A stretch of DNA of 64,000 nucleotides, taken from NCBI RefSeq assembly GCF_024448895.1, contig NZ_JAMOIC010000017.1:1-64000 (forward strand), in the 5' to 3' direction. This document shows, piece after piece, positions 36,512 to 45,963 of this stretch. This DNA is from Stutzerimonas stutzeri (GTDB taxonomy: Bacteria; Pseudomonadota; Gammaproteobacteria; Pseudomonadales; Pseudomonadaceae). Positions within the stretch are counted from its first letter, which is position 1; each line of letters starts with the position of its first letter. A program made the position numbers and the translations under genes. The notes under the pieces were generated by a model. It ran no database searches. It was not told the origin of the DNA and saw only the letters and a list, made by a program, of their open reading frames with translations.

Positions 36512-38971
36512 TCACAGCACCTTCCAGATCTCCTCGGCGTACTCGCGGATGGTCCGGTCCGACGAGAACCAGCCGGTACGGGCCGTGTTCAACACCGCCG
36601 AACGCCACCAGCTATCGGCATCGCGCCAGCGCGCCTCCACCTCCAGCTGGGCCTTCCAATAAGACTCGAAGTCCGCACACACCATGAAGGTGTCATGCCA
36701 CTTGAGCCCGTCGATCAAGGCCGTATAACGGCCCGGATCGTCGGCGGAGAACGCGCCGTTGCGGATCGCCATCAATACCTCGTTGAGTCGCGGCGAGCCG
36801 ATGATGGTGGCTTCGGCGTTGTATTCATTGGCCTGCTTACGCGCTTCGACTTCCTGAGCGGTCATACCGAAGATAAACATATGCTCGGCGCCGATCTGCT
36901 CGCACATCTCCACATTGGCACCGTCGAGGGTGCCGATGGTCAGTGCGCCGTTGAGCGCGAACTTCATGTTGCTGGTGCCAGACGCCTCGAGTCCAGCCGT
37001 GGAAATCTGCTCCGAAAGGTCGGCCGCCGGAATGATGCGCTCGGCCAGGCTCACGTTGTAGTTCGGCAGGAACACCACTTTGAGCAGGTCACGCACCGTC
37101 GGATCGTCATTGATGGTCCGGGCGATATCGTTGGTGAGTTTGATGATCAGCTTGGCGGTGTGGTAACTGGCCGCCGCCTTGCCGGCGAAGATCTTCACCC
37201 GCGGCACCCAGTGGCCGCCCGGGTCTGAGCGAATCGCCTGATACAGCGCGACGGTATGCAGCAGATTGAGCAGCTGACGCTTGTATTCGTGAATGCGTTT
37301 GACGTGCACGTCGAACAACGCGTTCGGGTCGACGGTGATACCCAGGCGTTCCTGGATCATGCGCGCCAGCACTTGCTTGTTGCCCAGCCGCTGCGCGGCG
37401 AAGCGTGCGCGGAAATCCGGCTGATCGGCATAGGGGTCAAGCTTGTGCAGCATCGTTTCCGGCGCATCAAGTAGTTCTTCGCCGACATGCTCGACCAGCA
37501 GCTGCGTCAGCTGCGGATTGGACTGGTACAGCCAGCGGCGGAAGGTAATGCCGTTGGTCTTGTTGCTGATCCGCTTGGGATACAGCGAATGCAGGTCGGT
37601 AAATACAGTTTCGCGCATCAGACCGGTGTGCAGTGCCGACACGCCGTTGACGCAGTGCGAGCCGAGGAACGCCAGGTTGCCCATACGAACGCGACGACCG
37701 TGTTCCTCTTCGATCAGCGACACCGAACGCAGCAGCTTGAGATCGTGTACGCCGCGCTCGCGAAGCGCGTCGAGGTGCTGCGCATTGATCAGGTAGATGA
37801 TCTGCATGTGTCGCGGCAGCAGACGCTCCATCAGCCCGACAGGCCAGGTCTCCAGCGCCTCGGGCAAGAGCGTGTGGTTGGTATAGGAGAGTGTGCCGAC
37901 GGTCAGCTCCCAAGCCTTGCGCCATGGGACGTCATGCACGTCGACGAGCAATCGCATCAACTCGGCGACGGCGATGGCCGGGTGCGTGTCATTGAGCTGA
38001 ATGGCCGCAAACTCCGGCAGATTCATCAGAGTGCCGCGCTGCTCCAGATGGCGGCGCAACAGATCCTGCAAGGAGGCGGCGACGAAGAAGTACTCCTGGC
38101 GCAGACGCAGCTCCTGGCCCGCTTCCGTGCTGTCCGCCGGGTATAGCACCCGAGAAATGGCTTCGGCACGCGCTTCTTCGGCGACCGCGCCGATGTGGTC
38201 ACCAGCGTTAAAACGCTCCAGATGAAAGTCAGCCTCGGCGCGGGCACGCCACAGGCGCAACGTGTTGACGCTCGCACCGCGCCAGCCCACCACCGGCGTG
38301 TCGTAAGCGATGGCCCGCACGCCCTCCGCCCAGTGCCAGAAATGCCGCGACTGCTCCGGGTTGCTGCCGGTAGCTGGCATTGCCGCCACGCTGCCGCCAA
38401 AGCCGATCAGATAGCTGACTTCAGGGCGCTCGAACTCCCAGGGGTTACCAAAATTCAACCAGGTCTCGGTTTGCTCATGCTGCCAGCCGTCGACGATGGC
38501 CTGCCGAAAGAGGCCGTGGTCATAACGAATGCCGTAGCCATGTGCGGCAATACCGAGCGTCGCCATGCTTTCCATGAAGCATGCCGCCAAACGCCCCAGG
38601 CCTCCGTTGCCCAGCGCCGCATCCGGCTCGAGGCCACGAATGCGGTCAAAATCGACGTCGACACCGGCCAGCGCTTCGCGCGCGATCTCGAGCAGGCCCA
38701 GATTGCTCAGGCTGTCGGTCAGTAACCGACCGATCAGGAATTCCAGGGAAAGGTAATAAACGCGCTTCTTGCCTTCCTGGTAGACCTGACGCGTACGTGC
38801 CATCCATTCATCAGTCATGCGGTCGCGTGTCGCCAGCGCAACCGCCTCGAACCAGTCATGGTCGGAGGCGTGCTCAGGGTCCTTGCCGATCGAATAGGTC
38901 AGCTTGCTGATCACGTTTTCGCGAAAAGCCGCGACATCATCAGCAGTGGGAGCAGTCGTTTCTTGCGTCAT
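36512..38971 (-). CDS. glgP: Glycogen/maltodextrin phosphorylase
   Basis: 819 residues of the GT35 phosphorylase family. The pyridoxal-phosphate attachment region EASGTSNMKF (Lys near 660) and the N-terminal GNGGLGRLAACFMES signature are both intact. It releases glucose 1-phosphate from glycogen or linear glucans. ATG 38971 was chosen because homology starts with the following residues; an extra 20-residue extension is open but looks non-coding. No other glycogen genes are in the window; it may share a promoter region with the fbp unit downstream. Confidence 0.95.
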   Translation of the reverse strand: MTQETTAPTADDVAAFRENVISKLTYSIGKDPEHASDHDWFEAVALATRDRMTDEWMARTRQVYQEGKKRVYYLSLEFLIGRLLTDSLSNLGLLEIAREALAGVDVDFDRIRGLEPDAALGNGGLGRLAACFMESMATLGIAAHGYGIRYDHGLFRQAIVDGWQHEQTETWLNFGNPWEFERPEVSYLIGFGGSVAAMPATGSNPEQSRHFWHWAEGVRAIAYDTPVVGWRGASVNTLRLWRARAEADFHLERFNAGDHIGAVAEEARAEAISRVLYPADSTEAGQELRLRQEYFFVAASLQDLLRRHLEQRGTLMNLPEFAAIQLNDTHPAIAVAELMRLLVDVHDVPWRKAWELTVGTLSYTNHTLLPEALETWPVGLMERLLPRHMQIIYLINAQHLDALRERGVHDLKLLRSVSLIEEEHGRRVRMGNLAFLGSHCVNGVSALHTGLMRETVFTDLHSLYPKRISNKTNGITFRRWLYQSNPQLTQLLVEHVGEELLDAPETMLHKLDPYADQPDFRARFAAQRLGNKQVLARMIQERLGITVDPNALFDVHVKRIHEYKRQLLNLLHTVALYQAIRSDPGGHWVPRVKIFAGKAAASYHTAKLIIKLTNDIARTINDDPTVRDLLKVVFLPNYNVSLAERIIPAADLSEQISTAGLEASGTSNMKFALNGALTIGTLDGANVEMCEQIGAEHMFIFGMTAQEVEARKQANEYNAEATIIGSPRLNEVLMAIRNGAFSADDPGRYTALIDGLKWHDTFMVCADFESYWKAQLEVEARWRDADSWWRSAVLNTARTGWFSSDRTIREYAEEIWKVL

Positions 38972-39174
38972 GGACAGACCTCGTGGAGCTGGGAAAGAGG
39001 AAATGAGGGGTTCATGGCGGCGCCGGGCCACCTCGGCAAACGGCAGTACAGACAGGTTTGCAGGTTTCAGCTCACTCTGCGCGACCGTCTGTCCGGCGTT
39101 CGACTCGTCGGATTCGCTGGAAATTCCACCGCGTGTCGTTATGATCGCGCGCCGCCATTACCGATACCGCCACC

Positions 39175-39579
39175 GTGAAGACTCGATTGATCGCCTCTGC
39201 CGAACCCGACCGCCTGGAAACATGGGCCCGTTACAGCAACGGAATGTGCCGGGATTGCCATGCCACTTGTTGCACGCTGCCGGTCGAAGTACGGATAGAT
39301 GACCTGATCCGTCTGGAAGTGGTCGATGCCTTTGAGCGTGACGAGCCACCCAAGAACGTGGCCAAGCGTTTGAGCAAAGCCGGCATCGTCGAGCATTTCA
39401 ACCAGAAGCACGGGATCTTCACGCTGACCCGCCTGGCTAACGGTGACTGCCTCTATCTCGATCGCAAAACCCGACTGTGCACCGTCTACGCCAAGCGTCC
39501 GGACACCTGCCGCAACCATCCTCATGTCGGTCCACGCCCCGGCTACTGCGCCTATCAGCAGAAAACTCCGGTTCGCTGA
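39175..39579 (+). CDS. YkgJ-type cysteine cluster protein
   Basis: 134 residues. Cysteines are spaced C-x-x-C-x-x-x-C-C at the start (CRDCHATCC), followed by a C at about 92, and C-x-V-Y-x-x-R-P-x-x-C-R near 101-113. This is the CxxCxxxxCxxxxC-type zinc or iron-binding arrangement of the YkgJ/UPF0153 family. The function is unknown; metal binding is inferred. The start is GTG 39175. A thioesterase-like gene follows after 130 bp. Confidence 0.85.
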   Translation: MKTRLIASAEPDRLETWARYSNGMCRDCHATCCTLPVEVRIDDLIRLEVVDAFERDEPPKNVAKRLSKAGIVEHFNQKHGIFTLTRLANGDCLYLDRKTRLCTVYAKRPDTCRNHPHVGPRPGYCAYQQKTPVR

Positions 39580-39710
39580 GCTCTTTTCGAATGCTGCCGA
39601 CCCGCGTTTCGGCTCGGCAAAAAAGCGCCGCGGGGAACTGGCAATCTCGTGACTCAGCAGTCATGCTTGGCGTCTGCCTGTATCTGCAAACGTCTTGGGA
39701 ACCACCCGGC

Positions 39711-40163
39711 ATGAGCCGCGATAGCCGCTACCTGGAAGCCATTCTGCATCACGACATCCCACTGACCCGGGCGATGGGCCTGCGAGTCGAGCACTGGGAA
39801 AATCACGAACTGCGTCTGAAGGTTCCGCTACAAGCGAACATCAACCACAAGAGCAGCATGTTCGGAGGCAGCCTCTATTGCGCCTCCGTGTTGGCCGGCT
39901 GGGGCTGGCTGCACCTGCGGCTACGCGAAGCCGGGATCGAAGACGGTCATATCGTGATCCAGGAAGGCCAGATCGACTACCCGCTGCCGGTAGTCGATGA
40001 CGCGACGGCCATCTGCGCCGCGCCTGCTGACGATGCCTGGAATCGGTTCGAAGCGATCTATCGCCGGCGCGGCCGCTCCCGCCTGACGCTCAATAGCTGC
40101 ATCCTTGCCGCCGATGGTCGCGATGCCGTGCGCTTCACTGGTCAGTTCGTGCTGCACAAGTAG
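39711..40163 (+). CDS. YiiD-type hotdog thioesterase
   Basis: 150 residues with the hotdog-fold thioesterase core of the YiiD C-terminal domain family. It has the opening I-P-L-T-R-A-M-G-L, N-x-N-H-K-S-x-M-F-G-G-S-L (central helix) and a C-terminal strand ending F-T-G-Q-F-V-x-H. It presumably hydrolyses an acyl-CoA; the substrate is unknown. The ATG at 39711 fits domain length; an upstream ATG (39663) is also open. Confidence 0.82.
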   Translation: MSRDSRYLEAILHHDIPLTRAMGLRVEHWENHELRLKVPLQANINHKSSMFGGSLYCASVLAGWGWLHLRLREAGIEDGHIVIQEGQIDYPLPVVDDATAICAAPADDAWNRFEAIYRRRGRSRLTLNSCILAADGRDAVRFTGQFVLHK

Positions 40164-40299
40164 TAATCGCCACCGCTGCGCCTCATCGCGAGGCGCTCAG
40201 TCTGTCGATGCCTCTCTCCGCTGACGTCAACGCAGCCGATTCGCTATCGCACGCCAGAATTGCTATCCCATCCGCGACCGGCACCGCCCTAGCGTTCCG

Positions 40300-40995
40300 T
40301 CAGACGTAGCGCGACTTGGGCGTCGCCATTGGCAATGGACCGTCGCCGATCAGGCGGAACTCGCCTTTCGCGGCATCGTAAGCGCGAATCTCACTGGTGC
40401 CGATGTTGTACACCCAGCCATGGATGAACAGCTGCCCGCTGGCCAACCGCGCCGCCACCGATGGATGGGTTCGTAGGTGATCGAGCTGCGCCAGCACGTT
40501 CTCCTCGGTCAGCACGCCCAGGGTATTGTGGTCGGCACAACCGCAATTCTCTTCGACCACTGTCCGGGCCACTTCGGCGTGACGCAGCCAGCTCCTGACG
40601 GTCGGCATGCCATCGAGGCTGGTCGGATTCAGCACCGCTTTCATCGCACCGCAATCGGAGTGCCCGCAAACGATGATGTGATGAACGCCAAGCGCCATTA
40701 CGGCGAATTCGATAGCCGTGGATACGCCGCCGTTCATGATGCCGTAGGGCGGGACGATATTGCCGACGTTACGGGTGACGAACAGGTCGCCGGGCGAGCT
40801 CTGGGTGATCAGCTCTGGCAGGATCCGCGAGTCGGCGCAGGTAATGAACATTGCCCGCGGCGTCTGTTCGTTTGCCAGCTTGCTGAACAGCTCGCGCTGC
40901 TGCGGATAGATCTCTTCGCGAAACTGGATGACCCCCGCCACCAGGTTGTCGAGCGCCTCCTGCGCGGTTTCACTCGTCTTGTCTTCGAGACTCAT
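40300..40995 (-). CDS. Beta-carbonic anhydrase
   Basis: 231 residues. The zinc ligands and catalytic dyad of beta-class enzymes are visible: C-A-D-S-R (TCADSRI, about residue 51) and H-S-D-C-G (about 109-113). It interconverts carbon dioxide and bicarbonate in the cytoplasm. ATG 40995 is the family start. With the SbtA-type bicarbonate transporter and pyruvate carboxylase within 7 kb, it may help supply bicarbonate for carboxylation; this is inferred from position. Confidence 0.94.
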   Translation of the reverse strand: MSLEDKTSETAQEALDNLVAGVIQFREEIYPQQRELFSKLANEQTPRAMFITCADSRILPELITQSSPGDLFVTRNVGNIVPPYGIMNGGVSTAIEFAVMALGVHHIIVCGHSDCGAMKAVLNPTSLDGMPTVRSWLRHAEVARTVVEENCGCADHNTLGVLTEENVLAQLDHLRTHPSVAARLASGQLFIHGWVYNIGTSEIRAYDAAKGEFRLIGDGPLPMATPKSRYV

Positions 40996-41099
40996 AATTC
41001 GATCTCTCTTATGGTTGGTTTGATAGAACGTTGCACGCATGTGGCCAGGCACCGGGCAGATGACGGGCCGTAAGTGATGGATGAGGTATCACCGGTCTT

Positions 41100-42008
41100 T
41101 CAAAAGATAGACCAGCCGATACGCTGCGACAGTTTCTCCAGGGCAGCCATGCCGATCAGCGAATTGCCGGCCTGATTCAATTCTGGCGACCACACGCAAA
41201 CCGTGAAGCGCCCAGGTACTACGGCGACAATTCCGCCACCGACACCGCTCTTGCCCGGCAATCCGACGCGGTAGGCGAAGTTACCGGCCTCGTCGTACAG
41301 GCCGCTGGTGGCCATGATTGCGTTGACCTGTTTGGCCTGCCGCGGGCTCAACACGGGCTCACCGCCCTCCAGGCACGCCCCATCGCGGGCAAGAAAGCCG
41401 AACGCCCGGGCGAGGTCAATGCAGTTCATGCGCAGCGCGCAGTGATGAAAATAACTACGCAGTACTGCTTCGACATCGTTGTGGAAGTTGCCGAACGCTT
41501 GCATCAGATACGCCATCGCCGCATTGCGCGCGCGGTGCTGATACTCAGACTCAGCGACACGGCTGTCTGAAACGATTAGCGGATTACCCGACAGATGCCG
41601 GACAAAATCACGCATCGATAACGCCGGCACGGCAAAACGCGACTGGTTGATGTCGCAGATCACAAGGGCGCCGGCGTTGATGAACGGGTTGCGCGGCCGG
41701 CCGCGCTCGAACTCCAACTGCACCAGTGAATTGAACGGCTGCCCGGACGGCTCGTGCCCCAGCCGCTCCCACAGGGTTTCGCCGCCATGCTGAATCGCCT
41801 GGACCAGGCTGAACACCTTAGAAATGCTCTGGATCGAGAACGGCGTCTTGGCATCGCCGGCGTGGTACAGCTCGCCTTTGGCACTGTAGACCGCGATACC
41901 CAGCTGGTTGGCTGGCACATCCGCCAGCGCCGGAATGTAGTTGGCGACCTTGCCCTGACCGAGCAATGGCCGGACCTCATCGAGGATTTCGCTCAACAGG
42001 TTTTGCAT
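41100..42008 (-). CDS. glsA: Glutaminase
   Basis: 302 residues, a serine-dependent beta-lactamase-fold glutaminase. The catalytic S-x-x-K (Ser61, Lys64 in SIQSISKVF) and the conserved N-P-F-I-N-A-G-A segment are present. It converts glutamine to glutamate and ammonia in the cytoplasm. It stands as a separate gene, 104 bp from the carbonic anhydrase. No NtrC site is visible upstream. Confidence 0.95.
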   Translation of the reverse strand: MQNLLSEILDEVRPLLGQGKVANYIPALADVPANQLGIAVYSAKGELYHAGDAKTPFSIQSISKVFSLVQAIQHGGETLWERLGHEPSGQPFNSLVQLEFERGRPRNPFINAGALVICDINQSRFAVPALSMRDFVRHLSGNPLIVSDSRVAESEYQHRARNAAMAYLMQAFGNFHNDVEAVLRSYFHHCALRMNCIDLARAFGFLARDGACLEGGEPVLSPRQAKQVNAIMATSGLYDEAGNFAYRVGLPGKSGVGGGIVAVVPGRFTVCVWSPELNQAGNSLIGMAALEKLSQRIGWSIF

Positions 42009-42272
42009 GCATGTTCCATTGAAGAGTCAATTGTGCGCCGTGCCAACAGGCACTAGACGCCGGTCGGCTCGCGACCATCACAGCCGATGTCCCTCCTGCA
42101 CGCGTTTTTTGTGCGCCTGAGCGTCCTGCGGCCCATCGATGTCGGTAAAACAAGGCACCAGGGCGGCGCGTGGCAACACTCCGATCTCGGACATCGCTTC
42201 GCCGAGCGGTCCGGGCCAAGGCACTGCTCAGGGTCGCGGCGGGACTTATGTTCAATCTTTCGCACCCCGTTT
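42009..42272. other. Intergenic region between glsA and a lipoprotein gene
   Basis: Divergent spacer. No gene or named element found apart from the promoter candidate at 42273-42300. Open frames here lack ribosome-binding sites and homology. Confidence 0.5.
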
Positions 42273-42300
42273 TTGCCCTCACCAAGGGCTCAGGTATAGT
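42273..42300 (+). promoter_or_regulatory. Candidate sigma-70 promoter of the lipoprotein gene
   Basis: TTGCCC and TATAGT separated by 16 bp, 58 bp before the start codon at 42359. Four or five of six bases match consensus in each hexamer. Confidence 0.45.
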
Positions 42301-42358
42301 GCCGGCCGCTTTATGGGGCACGGCCTGTGCTCTAGGCGTCACCACAAGGAATGAAACG

Positions 42359-42754
42359 ATGATATTCAAACGTGCTGCGGGCCTACTGGCGCTCGCGATG
42401 GCAGTCACCGGCTGCTCCACCGCGACCTACTTCAAGCTGCCTGAGAACAGCAAGGTCGCCGTCTACGAGCGGCCGCAGCAATATTCGCAGGGACTGGTCA
42501 AAACGCGCCCGTTCTTCTGGACCGCAGCGGGCGGCATCCCTTACAAGCTGAGCAGCGAGAACGGCGAATTGTTGCAGCAGGGCAAACTGCGCGCGCGCTT
42601 CCGTGTTGCCTCCATCTTCTGGCCACCGGGCGGCATCATTTACTGGCCTATGGGTTTCGGCCAGCGCTGCTATGACCTGACCGGCGCCGCGCCGCTCACG
42701 TGCACCCAAGGCGACCTCAAGGAACTGCGCAGCCAGCGTCGGCTCGAGCGCTAG
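42359..42754 (+). CDS. Small lipoprotein
   Basis: 131 residues with a clear lipoprotein signal peptide and lipobox V-T-G-C (Cys at about 18), followed by Ser-Thr. The rest is rich in aromatic residues, including a P-P-G-G-I-I-Y-W-P-M-G-F hydrophobic patch that could contact the membrane. No known family recognised. It starts at ATG 42359 with AAGGA upstream and is convergent with sbtB. Confidence 0.75.
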   Translation: MIFKRAAGLLALAMAVTGCSTATYFKLPENSKVAVYERPQQYSQGLVKTRPFFWTAAGGIPYKLSSENGELLQQGKLRARFRVASIFWPPGGIIYWPMGFGQRCYDLTGAAPLTCTQGDLKELRSQRRLER

Positions 42755-42823
42755 GTTTCATGCGGCTCCGCTGCCCGCCCTGACAAGCGTCAGGGCAACG
42801 AGCAGTCAAGATCCCCGTTCGGT

Positions 42824-43126
42824 CTAAAACTTCTGCGGTCGCAGTACTTCGACATCAGCCAGGTAGCAGACCATGGCGAAGTTGTCGTAATAGCGCGCCT
42901 GCAGATGCTCGGCGATGCGCTCGGCCAGCTCCCGGTTGCAGATGATTTCCAGGCGGATATTGCCGTCGTTGTCCCATCCGGCGCTGCGCATGCCGCGACT
43001 GCCACGGCCGCGGGCATCGGAGAACGTCCAGCCCGGGGCGCCAAGGTGGTCGAGATCGGCCTCCAGCTTCTTTTCCAGCGCCGCCTCGCAGATCACGGTA
43101 AGCAGGGTTCGGGTCGCGGTTGTCAT
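42824..43126 (-). CDS. PII-like protein paired with SbtA
   Basis: 100 residues with the ferredoxin-like fold of PII proteins; a long, glycine/arginine-rich T-loop (R-G-R-G-S-R-G-M-R-S) sits near residues 40-50, and the C-terminal strand V-C-Y-L-A-D-V-E-V follows. It lacks the uridylylated Tyr51 of GlnB/GlnK and the C-terminal CGPxGC redox loop of cyanobacterial SbtB. It begins 2 bp after the sbtA-like stop, the arrangement of SbtA-SbtB pairs, in which the PII-like protein binds adenine nucleotides and closes the transporter. The regulatory role here is inferred from that pairing. Confidence 0.8.
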   Translation of the reverse strand: MTTATRTLLTVICEAALEKKLEADLDHLGAPGWTFSDARGRGSRGMRSAGWDNDGNIRLEIICNRELAERIAEHLQARYYDNFAMVCYLADVEVLRPQKF

Positions 43127-43128
43127 GT

Positions 43129-44070
43129 CTACAGCCCCCAGGCGATCAGGGTTTCGGCCAGCGCGAGATACAGCGGAATGCCGACCAGGATGTTGAATGG
43201 AAAGGTAATGCCCAGCGACGCCGTCAGCGACAGCGAAGGGTTGGCCTCAGGTAGCGCCAGACGCATCGCCGCTGGTACCGCGATGTAGGAAGCACTGGCC
43301 GCCAGCGTTGCAAGCATCGCAGTGCCGCCGAGCGAGAGCCCCATGAACCGCGCCAGCAGCGCACCGATGACCGCCCCCACCAGCGGCATTCCCAGCCCGA
43401 AAAGGGCCAGCCGAAAACCATAGCGCCGTAGCGAACCAAGCTGACCGGAAGCGATCAGGCCCATTTCCAAAAGAAACAGCGCCAGCACCGGCTTGAACAT
43501 GCTGGTGTAGAACGGCTCCAGCGGCTTGATGCCTTCCTTGCCGGCGATGGCGCCGATAATCAGCCCGCCCAACAGCAGCATGATGCTCTTGCCGAGGAAA
43601 ATTTCCCGCCCTAGCTCACGCCAGTTGGTGTCGCGGGCGATGCCCTTGGCCAGCACGATCCCGATGAGGATCGCCGGTATTTCCAGGATCGCCACGAACA
43701 GCGGCATGTAGCTTTCGAAATCGATTCCCTTGGCGAGCATGTAGGCGACGACCACGGCGAACGTACCGGCGCTTACCGAGCCGTAATGCGCCGCAACACT
43801 GGCCGAGTCCACCCGCGAAAAGCCCAGCAGGCGCAACATCGGGAACGCCAGCAGCGGCAGCGCGCAGCCGAGCAGTAACACCAGTGCGGACTGCCCCAGC
43901 AGTGCAGCGCTGGCCTGCTCTGCCAGCTCGACGCCGCCGTGTAATCCAATGGCTAACAACAGCAGGATGGATAGCGTTTCGTACAACGCCGGCGGCAGTT
44001 TCAACTCGCTCTTCACCAGGCCGGCAAACAGGCCGAACAGGAAGAACAGCACTACTGGGTCGAGCCCCAT
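43129..44070 (-). CDS. SbtA-type sodium-dependent bicarbonate transporter
   Basis: 313 residues with about ten hydrophobic segments in two inverted halves, and family motifs G-L-H-G-G-V-E-L, H-Y-G-S-V-S-A-G-T-F and A-A-S-A-S-Y-I-A-V-P-A-A. SbtA proteins carry bicarbonate with sodium into cyanobacteria; homologues in other bacteria are presumed to do the same. ATG 44070 with GGAGG five bases upstream is preferred to the GTG 6 bp earlier. It is followed immediately by a PII-like gene and lies just past the terminator of the pyruvate carboxylase operon, so transport may serve that enzyme. Confidence 0.85.
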   Translation of the reverse strand: MGLDPVVLFFLFGLFAGLVKSELKLPPALYETLSILLLLAIGLHGGVELAEQASAALLGQSALVLLLGCALPLLAFPMLRLLGFSRVDSASVAAHYGSVSAGTFAVVVAYMLAKGIDFESYMPLFVAILEIPAILIGIVLAKGIARDTNWRELGREIFLGKSIMLLLGGLIIGAIAGKEGIKPLEPFYTSMFKPVLALFLLEMGLIASGQLGSLRRYGFRLALFGLGMPLVGAVIGALLARFMGLSLGGTAMLATLAASASYIAVPAAMRLALPEANPSLSLTASLGITFPFNILVGIPLYLALAETLIAWGL

Positions 44071-44097
44071 CGACACCTCCCGGATCTTTCAACTGGC

Positions 44098-44122
44098 AAA
44101 AAAAGGGAGCCTTTCGGCTCCC
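44098..44122 (-). terminator. Rho-independent terminator of the pyruvate carboxylase operon
   Basis: On the minus strand: GGGAGCC-GAAA-GGCTCCC followed by seven Ts, 13 bp after the pycB stop and 28 bp before the sbtA-like start. Strong stem and tail. Confidence 0.88.
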
Positions 44123-44135
44123 CAAGGGACATCAG

Positions 44136-45953
44136 TTAGCCTCCGATCTCGATCAGGAGATCGCCGGGGGTCACCCGGTCACCCTTGGCCACGTGGACGG
44201 CCTTGACTGTACCTGCAATCGGCGCCTGGATTTCGGTCTCCATCTTCATCGCTTCGCTGATCAGCACGGCCTGGCCAGCCTTGACCAGGTCGCCCTCCTT
44301 GACCAGCACATCGACCACATTGCCCGGCATGCTGGTGCTGACATCACCCGGCCCATTGGCCTGTTTGCGCTGGCTGCCGCCGCCACCACCGACGAAGTTG
44401 TTCAGCGGCTCGAACACCACTTCCTCCGGCATACCGTCGATGGAAAGGAAGAAGTGCCGCTTGCCTTCGCCCTTGACGCCGACGCCGGTGATGTCGACAC
44501 GATAGGTCTCGCCGTGCACATCGATGACGAACTCGGTCGGCACGCCCTGCCCGCCTGCGGCAGTCGCCGTGGTGCCATCCGGAATCGGCAGCAGCACTTC
44601 AGGCACCAGCGTACCGGCTTCGCGCTCCTCGAGGAATTTGCGGCCAATGTCGGGGAACATGGCATAGGTCAGCACGTCTTCTTCGGTTTTGGCCAGCGCA
44701 CCGACCTCTCGCCGCAGCTTGTCCAGCTCAGGCTTGATCAGATCGGCTGGGCGCACCTCGATGAGCTCCTCGCCGCCGATGGCCTGGCGTTGCAGCTTGG
44801 CGTCGATGGTGCCCGGCGCCTTGCCGTAGCCGCCCTGGAGGTAGAGTTTCACCTCATTAGTGATGGTCTTGTAGCGCTCACCGGCGAGCACGTTGAAGAA
44901 CGCCTGGGTGCCAACGATTTGCGAGGTCGGGGTTACCAACGGCGGGTAGCCGAGGTCCTTGCGGACGCGCGGAATCTCGGCCAGCACTTCATCCATGCGG
45001 TTGAGCGCGCCCTGCTCCTTCAACTGGTTGGCCAGGTTGGAAATCATCCCGCCCGGTACCTGATTGACCTGCACACGGGTATCGACGCCGGTGAACTCGC
45101 TTTCGAACTGGTGGTACTTCTTGCGCACCGCATAGAAGTACAGGCCGATCTCCTGCAGCAGTTCCAGATCGAGGCCGGTGTCATAGGGCGTGCCACGCAA
45201 CGCGGCGACCATGGATTCGGTGCCGGGATGACTGGTGCCCCAGGCCATGGAGGAAATGGCGGTGTCGATATGGTCGGCGCCGCTTTCGATGGCTTTCAAC
45301 TGACACATGCTGGCGACACCGGCCGTGTCGTGGGAGTGGATGAACACCGGCAGGTCGATCTCGGCCTTCAGCGCGCGCACCAGCTCGCCGGTGGCGAACG
45401 GCGTGAGCAGGCCGGCCATGTCCTTGATTGCGATGGAGTCGACGCCCATGTCACGCATCGCTCGACCCTGCTCGACGAACAGTTCGACGGTGTGCACCGG
45501 GCTGGTGGTGTAGGCGATGGTGCCCTGGGCGTGCTTGCCGGTCTTCTTTACCGCGCGGATGGCGGTTTCCAGATTTCGCACATCGTTCATCGCATCGAAG
45601 ATGCGAAACACGTCGATGCCGTTGTCGGCCGCCTTGGCGCAGAAGGCCTCGACCACGTCATCAGCGTAATGCCGATAGCCCAGCAGGTTCTGCCCGCGCA
45701 GCAGCATTTGCAGTCGGGTGTTGGGCAGCGCTGCCTTGAGCTGGCGCAGGCGCTCCCAGGGGTCTTCCTTGAGAAAGCGCACGCAGGCATCGAAGGTGGC
45801 GCCGCCCCAGACCTCAAGCGACCAGTAGCCGACACGGTCGAGCTTGTCGCAGATGGGCAGCATGTCCTCGGTGCGCATGCGGGTGGCCAGCAGCGACTGG
45901 TGGGCGTCACGCAGGATGGTGTCGGTAACGGTGATTTTCTTCTGAGCAGTCAT
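44136..45953 (-). CDS. pycB: Pyruvate carboxylase subunit B (carboxyltransferase-biotin carrier)
   Basis: 605 residues: an HMGL-like carboxyltransferase domain (about 1-290, starting T-D-T-x-L-R-D-A-H-Q-S), the conserved PYC/OadA domain (about 300-470) and a C-terminal biotinyl domain with the modified Lys in E-A-M-K-M-E. It moves the carboxyl group from biotin to pyruvate, giving oxaloacetate. The sequence resembles oxaloacetate decarboxylase alpha (OadA), but there are no membrane beta/gamma subunits here, and the biotin carboxylase subunit is directly upstream. This makes it the two-subunit pyruvate carboxylase of Pseudomonas. Confidence 0.93.
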   Translation of the reverse strand: MTAQKKITVTDTILRDAHQSLLATRMRTEDMLPICDKLDRVGYWSLEVWGGATFDACVRFLKEDPWERLRQLKAALPNTRLQMLLRGQNLLGYRHYADDVVEAFCAKAADNGIDVFRIFDAMNDVRNLETAIRAVKKTGKHAQGTIAYTTSPVHTVELFVEQGRAMRDMGVDSIAIKDMAGLLTPFATGELVRALKAEIDLPVFIHSHDTAGVASMCQLKAIESGADHIDTAISSMAWGTSHPGTESMVAALRGTPYDTGLDLELLQEIGLYFYAVRKKYHQFESEFTGVDTRVQVNQVPGGMISNLANQLKEQGALNRMDEVLAEIPRVRKDLGYPPLVTPTSQIVGTQAFFNVLAGERYKTITNEVKLYLQGGYGKAPGTIDAKLQRQAIGGEELIEVRPADLIKPELDKLRREVGALAKTEEDVLTYAMFPDIGRKFLEEREAGTLVPEVLLPIPDGTTATAAGGQGVPTEFVIDVHGETYRVDITGVGVKGEGKRHFFLSIDGMPEEVVFEPLNNFVGGGGGSQRKQANGPGDVSTSMPGNVVDVLVKEGDLVKAGQAVLISEAMKMETEIQAPIAGTVKAVHVAKGDRVTPGDLLIEIGG

Positions 45954-45963
45954 GGTTCGTTCC

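Noticed and set aside
44136-45953. Oxaloacetate decarboxylase alpha subunit (OadA) as the function of pycB
   Set aside because: No beta or gamma sodium-pump subunits are near, and a biotin carboxylase subunit is coupled upstream, which fits pyruvate carboxylase.
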